A DNA stretch of 5,043 nucleotides from PALSA-1355 sp035496575 (GCA_035496575.1 DATJEN010000349.1:1-5043); one strand, 5' to 3'; shown: positions 1 through 5,043, counted from the first letter of the stretch. The notes: generated by a model not told the origin, from the letters alone. Program-made: numbers and translations.

Positions 1-1
1 T

Positions 2-1402
2 CGCACCACGTCCGTTTCGCTGCACGTCGATCATCCTGACTTTGCCTACCCGGATGATTTGCACATTGACGTGCCACTGGAAACGCATGACCCCTACGTC
101 ATCAAGCTGAGGCGCGGCGTTCCGGTCGAGCTGCGGCCGACAATGGATGGTCAGCCCTTTGCAGTCGATGAACTGTTTGCGTTCTGGTCGGATGGGCGAT
201 CTTGGTTGCCGGGTGCAAATGTTCAAAAGTGTGGCGAGCATGTGTTGCGCGTCCCAGCAATGCCGCCGGGCGACAACAGCGTATTGCTGGTCAAGCTCGA
301 CGGCGACCGCGCCACCCATTTCAGCAAGATTGTCGATTTCAATCTGACTGCAGGCGAGCCGAAGACTTTGGAAATCGCGATGCGGCCGGCACGACGAATT
401 GAAGGTGTGCTGAGCGATGACGTGCCCCGGCCCGTCAAGGATGGACGCGTGAAATTGTGGACGCTGCCTCCGGCTAAGTCTGCCTTCACGCGCGTCGACT
501 GGTGGACCTGGGCGCCAGTCAAGCCGGACGGAACATTCGTGATCGATAGCTGGCCTGCCGAGGAGCCGATCCAGCTCGTTGCCCTCAGCCAGGGATATAT
601 GGCCAGCAACGGGGCGGCTCCCAAGCAGGTGGTCGATCCCGCGGCCATCAACAACACCTTTTATCGTCGAGCCCAAGTGTTCGAGCCCGTCGATGGACAA
701 ACCATCAAAATAGAGATGACCAGGCTTGCCCAATGCGTCGTGACGGCCAGCGATGAGGACGAAAAGCCTGTGGCGGGAGTATCCGTCCTATCCTCGCCAA
801 ATGTTGGTTGGTGGAACGGTGGCTCGCAAATCTATTGTCATCCGCTGGCGCGAGGCGAGCGGATGGCTCGAGTACGCGACTACAACAGCATTCTCGACAA
901 CGATTTCGCGAATCCATTTGAGGCCACGACTGACGCGAAGGGACGCACAGTACTCGAGCTGCCCTCCGGCCGGGAACGATTGGCGGTCATCAACTTTGTG
1001 TACGAGTTGCCTGTGTTTCTCGGACGACGCGATATGCAAATTAATCTCACGCAAGACAAACCAACCGAAGTGGAACTTCGTCTGCAGCCGCGCGGGACCG
1101 AAAAGCTCGGCGAGTGGGACAAGCTCGCCGGCGTGGTGTTCGGGTGCTCGACCCGCGAGGGTCGACGGATCTGCGCGTTACCCGAAGTGCGCAAGAAAAT
1201 GGATGAGTTCGCCGAGCGCTTTCGTGATGGCAAGAACCAGCGCGATCCCAAGTTGCTTTTCGAAGCCTATACCGCCGTGGCCGACGCCTTCGTGACGGTT
1301 GGTGACACGGAGGAAGCAGCCAAGTGGCGCAAAAAAGCCGCGGAACAAGCTGAAAAAGCTCACTTGGCTGAGAGCAAGACAGGCGCCAAGGCGCCAGAAT
1401 AG
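2..1402 (+). CDS. Beta-sandwich (carboxypeptidase regulatory-like) protein, 5'-truncated by window edge
   Basis: The frame is open to the left edge. The nearest start codon is a TTG at 59, but the codons before it (reading TTSVSLHVDHPDFAYPDD) look like coding beta-strand sequence, so the true start is outside the window. The visible part is about 466 residues. From about nt 395 a stretch beginning RIEGVLSDD, followed by PVKDGRVKLW, a VKPDGTF turn and a PIQLVALSQGY strand, has the usual pattern of carboxypeptidase-regulatory-like/transthyretin-like domains. A second such unit appears to start near nt 725 (CVVTASDEDEKPVAGVSV) and includes TTDAKGRTVLELP. From about nt 1112 the protein changes to charged, Ala/Lys-rich helices with a TPR-like pair (LLFEAYTAVADAF, then DTEEAAKWRKKAAEQAEKA). 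These domains usually mediate binding or structure, often on secreted proteins. No catalytic residues are visible. The signal peptide, if any, would be upstream. Coding status is secure; the molecular role is unknown. Confidence 0.85.
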   Translation, partial: RTTSVSLHVDHPDFAYPDDLHIDVPLETHDPYVIKLRRGVPVELRPTMDGQPFAVDELFAFWSDGRSWLPGANVQKCGEHVLRVPAMPPGDNSVLLVKLDGDRATHFSKIVDFNLTAGEPKTLEIAMRPARRIEGVLSDDVPRPVKDGRVKLWTLPPAKSAFTRVDWWTWAPVKPDGTFVIDSWPAEEPIQLVALSQGYMASNGAAPKQVVDPAAINNTFYRRAQVFEPVDGQTIKIEMTRLAQCVVTASDEDEKPVAGVSVLSSPNVGWWNGGSQIYCHPLARGERMARVRDYNSILDNDFANPFEATTDAKGRTVLELPSGRERLAVINFVYELPVFLGRRDMQINLTQDKPTEVELRLQPRGTEKLGEWDKLAGVVFGCSTREGRRICALPEVRKKMDEFAERFRDGKNQRDPKLLFEAYTAVADAFVTVGDTEEAAKWRKKAAEQAEKAHLAESKTGAKAPE

Positions 1403-1443
1403 CCTGTCGACCGGGCGGGCAATCTGCCCATGGACGAACCATT

Positions 1444-1482
1444 CGCGCGCGAGTCGCACGAGCGCGCGGCGCCGACGTTTTT
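1444..1482 (+). terminator. Possible terminator hairpin between convergent genes
   Basis: CGCGCGC (1444-1450) and GCGCGCG (1462-1468) form a perfect 7-bp GC stem with an 11-base loop. Five T residues follow at 1478-1482, nine bases after the stem, which is further than in a canonical intrinsic terminator. A second inverted repeat, GCCGAC (1471-1476) with GTCGGC (1490-1495), overlaps the T tract and could serve the - strand gene that ends at 1500. The position between two convergent stops supports a terminator role, but the geometry is poor. Confidence 0.3.
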
Positions 1483-1499
1483 GAACGGGGTCGGCCGTC

Positions 1500-1886
1500 T
1501 TACCGAGCCGCTGATTTCAGCTCTTGCCCTTGCTCTTTGAGCAAGCCAGTTCGAGTTTCGATCGCATTGTCGCTTGGCCGTACACAGATCGGCTCGCACA
1601 CCGGAACGGGCTGAGGGCAGGGCGGACACACCGGCATCGGCGGTGGGCACGGAGGGCAGACCGGCACCGCTTGTTGGCACGGCGCACAGACCGGAACCGC
1701 TTGTTGGCACGGCGCACACGGCGCCGCACAGGGTGGCGGAGTGCGGCAGGGAATCGTGGCATAGCCGGGCCACGGGCGGCACAGTGGATCGCGCGGCCCG
1801 CCGCACCATTGATGATGACAAGCCGTCATCAAAGGCAACACGAATACGACCGACCAGACTGCAGCCCGCTGATATTGGGTTCTCAT
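1500..1886 (-). CDS. Small Cys/Pro-rich repeat lipoprotein, function unknown
   Basis: This 128-residue protein starts at the ATG at 1886; an in-frame TGA lies a short way upstream, so the start can hardly be earlier. Residues 1-22 form a basic-then-hydrophobic signal peptide ending in LMTAC, a plausible lipobox with Cys23 as the lipidated residue. Met at -3 is less usual than Leu. The mature part holds 15 cysteines. Residues 58-97 are four tandem decapeptides: APCQQAVPVC twice, then PPCPPPMPVC and PPCPQPVPVC. The tail (about 105-128) is polar and helical (ETRTGLLKEQGQELKS). I infer an envelope-anchored structural or metal/disulfide-bearing protein. No enzyme motif is visible. There is no clear Shine-Dalgarno sequence before the ATG. 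The signal peptide and lipobox are the main reasons to choose this frame over the other open frames here. Confidence 0.72.
   Translation of the reverse strand: MRTQYQRAAVWSVVFVLPLMTACHHQWCGGPRDPLCRPWPGYATIPCRTPPPCAAPCAPCQQAVPVCAPCQQAVPVCPPCPPPMPVCPPCPQPVPVCEPICVRPSDNAIETRTGLLKEQGQELKSAAR
1601..1720. repeat. Four tandem 30-bp repeats inside the Cys/Pro-rich lipoprotein gene
   Basis: Units lie at 1601-1630, 1631-1660, 1661-1690 and 1691-1720, each beginning CCGG on the + strand. The last two agree at 27 of 30 bases, and the other two are more diverged. Each unit encodes one decapeptide on the - strand. Because the period is a multiple of three, absence of a stop in one unit tends to propagate, which leaves several frames on both strands open across this region. 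Confidence 0.9.
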
Positions 1887-2059
1887 GTCGAACGGTATCG
1901 ACGTAATTCGTCACGAAAATAGTCGAGCCCGCCAATAATCCACTTCGCGCAACTGCAAGACTCATGGCGCAAGGGGGAACCCGGGCGAGAACGCGCAACA
2001 TGCCTGGGCTTCCGAAGAAAACAGGCGGTTTTTGGCCGTAAAGGCACGTTCTGTGGGAT

Positions 2060-2087
2060 TTGACAAGCTTGCCGGACAACCTACGTT
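2060..2087 (+). promoter_or_regulatory. Predicted sigma-70-type promoter of the prepilin gene
   Basis: TTGACA at 2060-2065 matches the bacterial -35 consensus at all six positions. After a 16-base spacer comes TACGTT (2082-2087), a weak -10 box matching TATAAT at T1, A2 and T6. Six bases separate it from the ATG at 2094, so transcription would begin at or within a base or two of the start codon. No Shine-Dalgarno sequence precedes that ATG, consistent with a leaderless mRNA. Planctomycete promoter rules are less well established than those of E. coli, so this is a prediction. Confidence 0.42.
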
Positions 2088-2093
2088 TTTAAC

Positions 2094-2360
2094 ATGCGCA
2101 AAGCCTTCGGAATTCTGCGTCGGTTGTTCGCCGGCCGCGGAGGAACTACCTCCGTCGAATATGCGATCATGCTCAGCCTCATTGCCGCGATCTGTGTGGC
2201 CGGGGTCCGCACGATCGGCGCGAACGCTGCAACTGCACCTGCGCGAATCGCCGATTCGCTGACAGGCGGCAATGGCGCCCAGGGGACCACCCCGGGATTC
2301 GAAATTACCGTGAAGGACAAGCCCGTGCATCGGAAGAATGGTAAGGGGAGTGGCCGCTAG
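2094..2360 (+). CDS. flp: Flp/Fap family type IVb prepilin
   Basis: This 88-residue protein has the layout of Flp prepilins: a short basic leader (residues 1-17, MRKAFGILRRLFAGRGG), then TTSVEYA and a hydrophobic helix (about 24-45). Cleavage after Gly17 would leave Thr at +1 and place Glu22-Tyr23 at +5/+6, the hallmark pair of Flp pilins cut by a TadV/CpaA-type prepilin peptidase. Flp pilins assemble into Tad (tight adherence) fibres. The C-terminal part (about 46-88) is longer than in the smallest Flp pilins and ends in a basic tail (HRKNGKGSGR). The ATG at 2094 is the first start after an in-frame TGA at 2061 and lacks a Shine-Dalgarno sequence. No other tad/cpa genes are in the window, so the assembly machinery must be encoded elsewhere. 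The next gene follows 41 bases later and is probably cotranscribed. Confidence 0.85.
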   Translation: MRKAFGILRRLFAGRGGTTSVEYAIMLSLIAAICVAGVRTIGANAATAPARIADSLTGGNGAQGTTPGFEITVKDKPVHRKNGKGSGR

Positions 2361-2401
2361 TGCTGGCTGGCCGAAGAGTCTCAAATAGCTAAGGGGCCGC
2401 G

Positions 2402-2929
2402 ATGGGCTACAAACGTAAGCAAGTCTTGATCGACAGGCAGGTTCAGGGGTCGATCATCGCGCACCTGGTCATCTATTGGCTGACGTGCATCGTGGCTATC
2501 CAAGTGGTCTCCGTGCTTTGGTTCGTGGTCACCGGGCCGGACCAGCCCAGTTTCTTGGATTACCTGCTCAACGCCACGACGCTGGCCAGCGGAAGCCGCG
2601 TATTCCTGACGGCACTTGTGTTATTGCCGTTCATCGTGCGCGATGCGCTGAAGCTCAGCAATCGATTCGCGGGACCGGTATTTCGCATGCAGCGTGCCCT
2701 CAAACAGGTCGTGGCCGATGGAACGTTCGAACCGATCGAACTGCGCGAGAACGATTTTTGGCACGATTTCGCCTCTGATTTGAACGCGGCCGTGCGCCGC
2801 TTAAAGGACGAAGCCAACGTAGCTCAAGCGCGGGCGCGCTCCGCGGTCACAGGCGCGGCGATGCTCCCACCCGTTGCTACAAATGGGCCGACGGAATGGC
2901 CGGTGCCTAATAGCCCGCTCGGCGCCTAA
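2402..2929 (+). CDS. Two-TM membrane protein with HAMP-like domain and no output domain
   Basis: The product has 175 residues. The ATG at 2402 follows AAGGGG (2391-2396) with a five-base spacer, a fair ribosome binding site. A basic N-terminus (MGYKRKQVLIDRQVQ) leads to TM1 at about 18-43, a short exported loop of about 20 residues (GPDQPSFLDYLLNATTLASG) and TM2 at about 66-80. Next comes a cytoplasmic segment at about 81-134: KLSNRFAGPVFRMQRALKQV, then a Gly turn, PIELRENDFWHDFASDLN and a helix RRLKDEA. This follows the pattern of HAMP-type linkers (GP..R......V..G....I.LR..D....A..LN) that normally join sensors to kinase or methyl-accepting domains. Here the protein instead ends in a short Ala/Pro-rich tail, so no output domain exists. 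I infer a signalling or scaffold partner acting through helix packing. Its position after the prepilin gene suggests a link to pilus or surface sensing, but that is not shown. Confidence 0.8.
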   Translation: MGYKRKQVLIDRQVQGSIIAHLVIYWLTCIVAIQVVSVLWFVVTGPDQPSFLDYLLNATTLASGSRVFLTALVLLPFIVRDALKLSNRFAGPVFRMQRALKQVVADGTFEPIELRENDFWHDFASDLNAAVRRLKDEANVAQARARSAVTGAAMLPPVATNGPTEWPVPNSPLGA

Positions 2930-2936
2930 GTGCAAC

Positions 2937-2959
2937 TTGCGGCTCAATTGCCGTAATTT
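2937..2959 (+). terminator. Possible terminator after the prepilin/HAMP-like unit
   Basis: TTGCGGC (2937-2943) and GCCGTAA (2950-2956) pair over seven positions, including one G-U, around the six-base loop TCAATT. Only three T residues follow (2957-2959). The hairpin starts eight bases after the stop codon at 2929. The position is right, but the T tract is short. Confidence 0.38.
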
Positions 2960-2991
2960 CGTAGCGATTAATCGGACCGCGCAGGCCACAA

Positions 2992-3010
2992 CCGCAAGCT
3001 AGACTTGCGG
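2992..3010. repeat. Perfect inverted repeat (7-bp stem, 5-base loop)
   Basis: CCGCAAG (2992-2998), loop CTAGA and CTTGCGG (3004-3010) form a perfect hairpin with no following T tract. Its right arm lies in the word ACTTGCGGC (3003-3011), which also occurs at 2935-2943 in the hairpin just after the upstream gene. The gap therefore carries two direct copies and one inverted copy of the core CTTGCGG. It could be an mRNA 3' stabiliser, a second terminator element or a dispersed small repeat. Confidence 0.6.
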
Positions 3011-3098
3011 CGTACGAGCGACCTATACGCGCCTACATAGCGCTGCGGTCATCCCGGGATTGGCGGCGCCCGCTATCCTCATAACAAATACTCTCACT

Positions 3099-3140
3099 GC
3101 CGCGCAAGCCTCAAAGGCTTAGCCAAAGGCTACGCGCGGC
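3099..3140 (+). promoter_or_regulatory. Structured 5' leader: three-way-junction fold upstream of the HdeD-family gene
   Basis: An outer stem GCCGCGC (3099-3105) with GCGCGGC (3134-3140) pairs perfectly over seven bases. It encloses two adjacent hairpins: AAGCCT-CAA-AGGCTT (3106-3120) and AGCC-AAA-GGCT (3121-3131). Only A3132 and C3133 are left unpaired at the junction. The octamer CAAAGGCT occurs twice inside (3112-3119 and 3124-3131), and GGCT-T-AGCC (3117-3124) could compete with both hairpins. The fold ends eight bases before the ribosome binding site of the gene at 3163. It has no T tract, so it is unlikely to be an intrinsic terminator. A cis-acting mRNA leader is my inference. It matches no riboswitch class I can name. 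Confidence 0.5.
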
Positions 3141-3148
3141 TTAACGGC

Positions 3149-3155
3149 AAAGGAG
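3149..3155 (+). promoter_or_regulatory. Shine-Dalgarno sequence fixing the HdeD-family start
   Basis: AAAGGAG at 3149-3155 lies seven bases before the ATG at 3163. The in-frame TTG at 3157 would leave only one base after the motif, so the ATG is the real start. Confidence 0.85.
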
Positions 3156-3162
3156 ATTGAAC

Positions 3163-3792
3163 ATGTCCAAGGGTCTCGATTACGGCGCCGGCACACCCGG
3201 TCATTTGGGCGACATCGCTCGCAACGTTCGCCACGAACTGGGACATCTGCAATCGCACTGGTGGTGGTTCACGCTTTTGGGCGCCCTGTTGGTCGTGTGT
3301 GGGACGGCGGCCATTATCTTTCCGCTCGTCACCGTGATTACGACCCTCGTCGCCACCACGATCGTCGGCGTCTTGTTGATGATTGCGGGCGTGGCCACGA
3401 TCGTCGGCGCCTTTTGGGCCGGGCGCTGGAGCGGCCTGTTGTTGCAGTTGCTGGTAGGCATCTTGTATCTGGCGAGCGGTTTTGTGGTGACCGAAAACCC
3501 CGCGGTGTTCGCGCTGGCCATCACCGTGTTTCTTGCCGTTTCGTTCATGGTGCTGGGCGCCTTCCGTATTGTCAGCTCGCTCGTGCTGCGGTTTCCCCAA
3601 TGGGGCTGGGCTCTGCTCAATGGTGCAGTCACGTTTTTGGCCGGCCTCATCATCTATCGCCAACTGCCCACCGATGCATTCTGGGTGATTGGTCTGCTGG
3701 TCGGTTTGGAAATGCTCTTCAATGGCTGGACGTGGATCATGCTCTCGCAGGCTGTCCGCAATTTGCCGGCTGAGCGTGCTAGCGCCGCCTAA
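3163..3792 (+). CDS. HdeD family (DUF308) six-TM membrane protein
   Basis: This 209-residue inner-membrane protein has a polar N-terminal tail of about 30 residues. Six hydrophobic helices follow at about 34-53, 58-84, 90-108, 114-137, 147-165 and 172-193, with a short polar C-terminus. The internal pattern of Gly-rich helix pairs (GALLVVCGTAAIIFP, then GVLLMIAGVATIVGAF; later LNGAVTFLAGLIIY, then GLLVGLEMLFNGW) is characteristic of the HdeD/DUF308 family. The E. coli member is about 190 residues and is tied to acid resistance. The biochemical activity of the family is unknown, and acid stress should not be assumed here. The strong ribosome binding site sets the start. The gene lies behind a structured leader and 28 bases before the next gene, so the two are probably cotranscribed. 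Confidence 0.88.
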   Translation: MSKGLDYGAGTPGHLGDIARNVRHELGHLQSHWWWFTLLGALLVVCGTAAIIFPLVTVITTLVATTIVGVLLMIAGVATIVGAFWAGRWSGLLLQLLVGILYLASGFVVTENPAVFALAITVFLAVSFMVLGAFRIVSSLVLRFPQWGWALLNGAVTFLAGLIIYRQLPTDAFWVIGLLVGLEMLFNGWTWIMLSQAVRNLPAERASAA

Positions 3793-3810
3793 TCCAAAAC
3801 TCCAAATCAT

Positions 3811-3814
3811 GGGA
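3811..3814 (+). promoter_or_regulatory. Ribosome binding site deciding the start of the protocadherin-like gene
   Basis: GGGA at 3811-3814 is spaced six bases from the ATG at 3821. The other candidate ATG, at 3809, has no purine-rich motif upstream and would add only MGTH before the signal peptide. The later ATG is therefore preferred, although the motif is short. Confidence 0.5.
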
Positions 3815-3820
3815 ACGCAT

Positions 3821-4780
3821 ATGTTGAAAATACTGACGATTGTCGCGGCCGCGTTGGCCTTGGTCATTGCAAATACCGATCGGAGCCTGGCCCGGGGCGG
3901 CGGAGGCCGCGCCGGCGGCCGCCCTGGCAACGGTGGCTTCCGCGATAGTGGCTCCCGCGGAGAAGGCGAACACGGTGAATTGCGTTCGGAAGAGGGTTTG
4001 CGCGGCGAAGCTGGCCGCAATGCGATTGGCGATCGCAACGTCGGCCAGACGCTCAGCGCTCGAAATTTCCAAAACGCGGGACACTTCACGCAAAAAGTCT
4101 CGCAATCGACTATGGCGAATCGCGCGCAAAACGTGCGCAACAACTTCAACCGCGACACCTTCAACCGCAACTGGTGGAATCGGCATCCTGGCGCGTGGTT
4201 CGCCGCGGGCTGGGCCGCCGGAGGAGCTTGGAATGCCGCGACCTGGCCCGCTCTGGCGGGCTGGTATGGCTGGGGCACTGCTGCGCCGGTGACCTACGAC
4301 TACGGCGGCAACGTGGCCTACGACGATGGCGAGGTGTACTACGGCGATTCAGCCGTCGCTAGCGCCGACGACTACTACTCACAAGCCAGCGGCATTGCCG
4401 AAAGCAACCCGCCAGCTGGCGGACCGCAGGACAACTGGCTGCCGCTGGGCGTATTTGGATTGGTGCAAGGCGACCAGACCAGCCCCAGCGCCGTGTTCCA
4501 GTTGGCGACGAATAAGCAGGGAGCGATACAGGGCAACTTCTGCGACGTGCTCAGTGGGTCGACACTCACCGTGCACGGCGCCGTTGAGCCAAAATCGCAG
4601 CGTGCCGCCTGGACCGTGGGCGACAACACCGACACGGTCTATGAAACGGGCCTGGCCAACTTGACCAAGAACGAGTGCGGCATCCTGGTCCACTTTGGCA
4701 AGGATCGCACGCAGCAGTACATGCTCGTGCGGCTCAAGCAGCCGCAAGAGCAAGCCAGTCGAGACACACTCGACCGCTAA
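3821..4780 (+). CDS. Secreted planctomycete 'protocadherin-like' protein
   Basis: The product has 319 residues. A signal peptide (MLKILTIVAAALALVIANT, likely cut near SLA24) is followed by a Gly/Arg-rich segment (25-66), then an Asn/Gln/Arg-rich region (67-121, with RNNFNRDTFNRNWWNRHP). Next are a Trp/Ala/Gly stretch (124-152) and a Tyr/Asp-rich linker (156-186). The C-terminal domain (about 205-308) begins NWLPLGVFGLVQGDQTSPS and contains QLATNKQGAIQGNF, QRAAWTVGDNTDTVYETG and VHFGKDRTQQYMLVRL. It resembles a conserved domain in many planctomycete secreted proteins annotated as 'mu-protocadherin' or 'putative cell surface protein'. That name does not imply real cadherin repeats, and none are seen. 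The function is unknown; an envelope or surface role is inferred. Cys241 and Cys286 are the only cysteines and could form a disulfide after export. The gene follows the HdeD-family gene by 28 bases. Confidence 0.85.
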   Translation: MLKILTIVAAALALVIANTDRSLARGGGGRAGGRPGNGGFRDSGSRGEGEHGELRSEEGLRGEAGRNAIGDRNVGQTLSARNFQNAGHFTQKVSQSTMANRAQNVRNNFNRDTFNRNWWNRHPGAWFAAGWAAGGAWNAATWPALAGWYGWGTAAPVTYDYGGNVAYDDGEVYYGDSAVASADDYYSQASGIAESNPPAGGPQDNWLPLGVFGLVQGDQTSPSAVFQLATNKQGAIQGNFCDVLSGSTLTVHGAVEPKSQRAAWTVGDNTDTVYETGLANLTKNECGILVHFGKDRTQQYMLVRLKQPQEQASRDTLDR

Positions 4781-4783
4781 CCA

Positions 4784-5043
4784 TCATGCCGACGGGCGGC
4801 GCTCTGGCGGGCGCTGCCCTCGGACGAAGGTCTTCAAAGCGGCGCGGGCGTCGGACCAGTTTCCGGCCCGCGCCGTTTGCATTACGTTGTCAAGCGCGCC
4901 ATAGGCCTCGTCCGTCAGATGGGCTTCGGCGTGGAGCTTGCCGATCGCCGCGGCGCTGTTTTCGAGCAGATCGCTGTCCTTGGCGGTAATTGCCGTCCAC
5001 AGTGCATCGGCGGCCGAGAGTGCGTCGCGATCGCCCCCAAGCT
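4784..5043 (-). CDS. C-terminal part of an unrecognised helical protein, truncated at the window edge
   Basis: The - strand frame ending with TGA at 4786-4784 is open to the right edge and gives 85 C-terminal residues; the start lies outside the window. The sequence is amphipathic and Ala-rich: ADALWTAITAKDSDLLENSA, then AIGKLHAEAHLTDEAYGALD and TARAGNWSDARAALKTFVRGQRP. This reads as three or four helices in a TPR-like or helical-repeat style, with regularly placed Leu, Ala and Trp. The alternative frames have stops or an implausible Arg/Pro-rich composition, so this is the best coding candidate. It converges on the protocadherin-like gene with only three bases (4781-4783) between the two stops. 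The family is not recognised and no catalytic motif is visible. Confidence 0.7.
   Translation of the reverse strand, partial: LGGDRDALSAADALWTAITAKDSDLLENSAAAIGKLHAEAHLTDEAYGALDNVMQTARAGNWSDARAALKTFVRGQRPPERRPSA

Noticed and set aside
59..61. TTG at 59 as the true start of the first gene
   Set aside because: The same frame stays open to the window edge with plausible coding sequence before the TTG, and no ribosome binding site is seen, so the gene is cut by the window.
1601..1720. Tandem 30-bp units as a possible CRISPR array
   Set aside because: The units are directly adjacent with no unique spacers, and they encode in-frame decapeptides in a credible protein.
2001..2033. GCCTG/CAGGC inverted repeat followed by T5 upstream of the prepilin gene
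   Set aside because: The stem is only five bases with a 15-base loop, and there is no + strand gene upstream for it to terminate.
1360..2079. A 239-codon - strand frame, and + strand frames at 1524-1922 and 1574-1906, across the Cys/Pro repeats
   Set aside because: The 30-bp repeat period is a multiple of three, which keeps several frames open at once. Only the 1886-1500 frame has a signal peptide and lipobox, and the others have low-complexity Arg- or Ser-rich products.
1962..2384. A 140-codon - strand frame opposite the prepilin gene
   Set aside because: It is antisense to a gene with a clear prepilin cleavage motif, and its product shows no recognisable features.
3060..3094. Promoter for the HdeD-family operon (TTGGCG at 3060-3065 with TATCCT or TACTCT downstream)
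   Set aside because: No pair of boxes has an acceptable spacing, so I could not support a specific promoter, although one is expected in this gap.
3689..3820. An upstream extension of the protocadherin-like frame beginning inside the HdeD-family gene
   Set aside because: It would overlap the HdeD-family gene by about 100 bases and bury the signal peptide. The ATG at 3821 with GGGA upstream gives a proper exported N-terminus.
3130..4278. A 382-codon open frame on the - strand opposite the HdeD-family gene and the start of the protocadherin-like gene
   Set aside because: It spans two well-supported + strand genes, and its product is Pro/Arg/Gln-rich with no domain or signal pattern. This is typical of an antisense shadow in GC-rich DNA.

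Overview
The window looks like chromosomal DNA of a GC-rich member of the Planctomycetota, probably a Pirellulales-like lineage. This is an inference from protein character, since there is no marker gene. The main clue is the secreted protein ending at 4780: its C-terminal domain (WLPLGVF...VHFGKDRTQQ...LVRL) resembles planctomycete proteins usually labelled 'protocadherin-like'. A carboxypeptidase-regulatory-like beta-sandwich protein, a Cys/Pro-repeat lipoprotein, an orphan HAMP-like membrane protein and a Flp-type pilin fit the same background. Every recognisable protein is membrane-bound or predicted to be exported.

Left part (1-1886): the 3' part of a beta-sandwich protein gene runs in from the left edge on the + strand and ends at 1402. 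It converges on a - strand gene (1886 to 1500) for a small predicted lipoprotein built on four Cys/Pro-rich decapeptides. Short hairpins lie between the two stops.

Middle (1887-2929): a 207-base divergent region carries a consensus TTGACA box placed so that transcription of the next gene would start at, or almost at, its ATG. That gene is a Flp/Fap type IVb prepilin (2094-2360). It is followed 41 bases later by a two-TM protein with a HAMP-like tail and no output domain (2402-2929). The pair probably forms one transcription unit, ending at a hairpin near 2937-2959.

Right part (2930-5043): a 233-base gap contains a perfect 7-bp hairpin and, just before the next ribosome binding site, a 42-base segment that can fold as a compact three-way junction. 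Downstream is a probable two-gene operon: an HdeD/DUF308 six-TM protein (3163-3792) and the secreted protocadherin-like protein (3821-4780). The latter converges, with only 3 bases between stops, on a - strand gene entering from the right edge. Its visible 85 C-terminal residues are helical and Ala-rich.

I see no CRISPR array, insertion sequence, tRNA or rRNA. Nothing in the window is clearly a new defence or mobile system. The most interesting items are the structured leader before the HdeD gene, the apparent leaderless prepilin and the prepilin/orphan-HAMP pairing.
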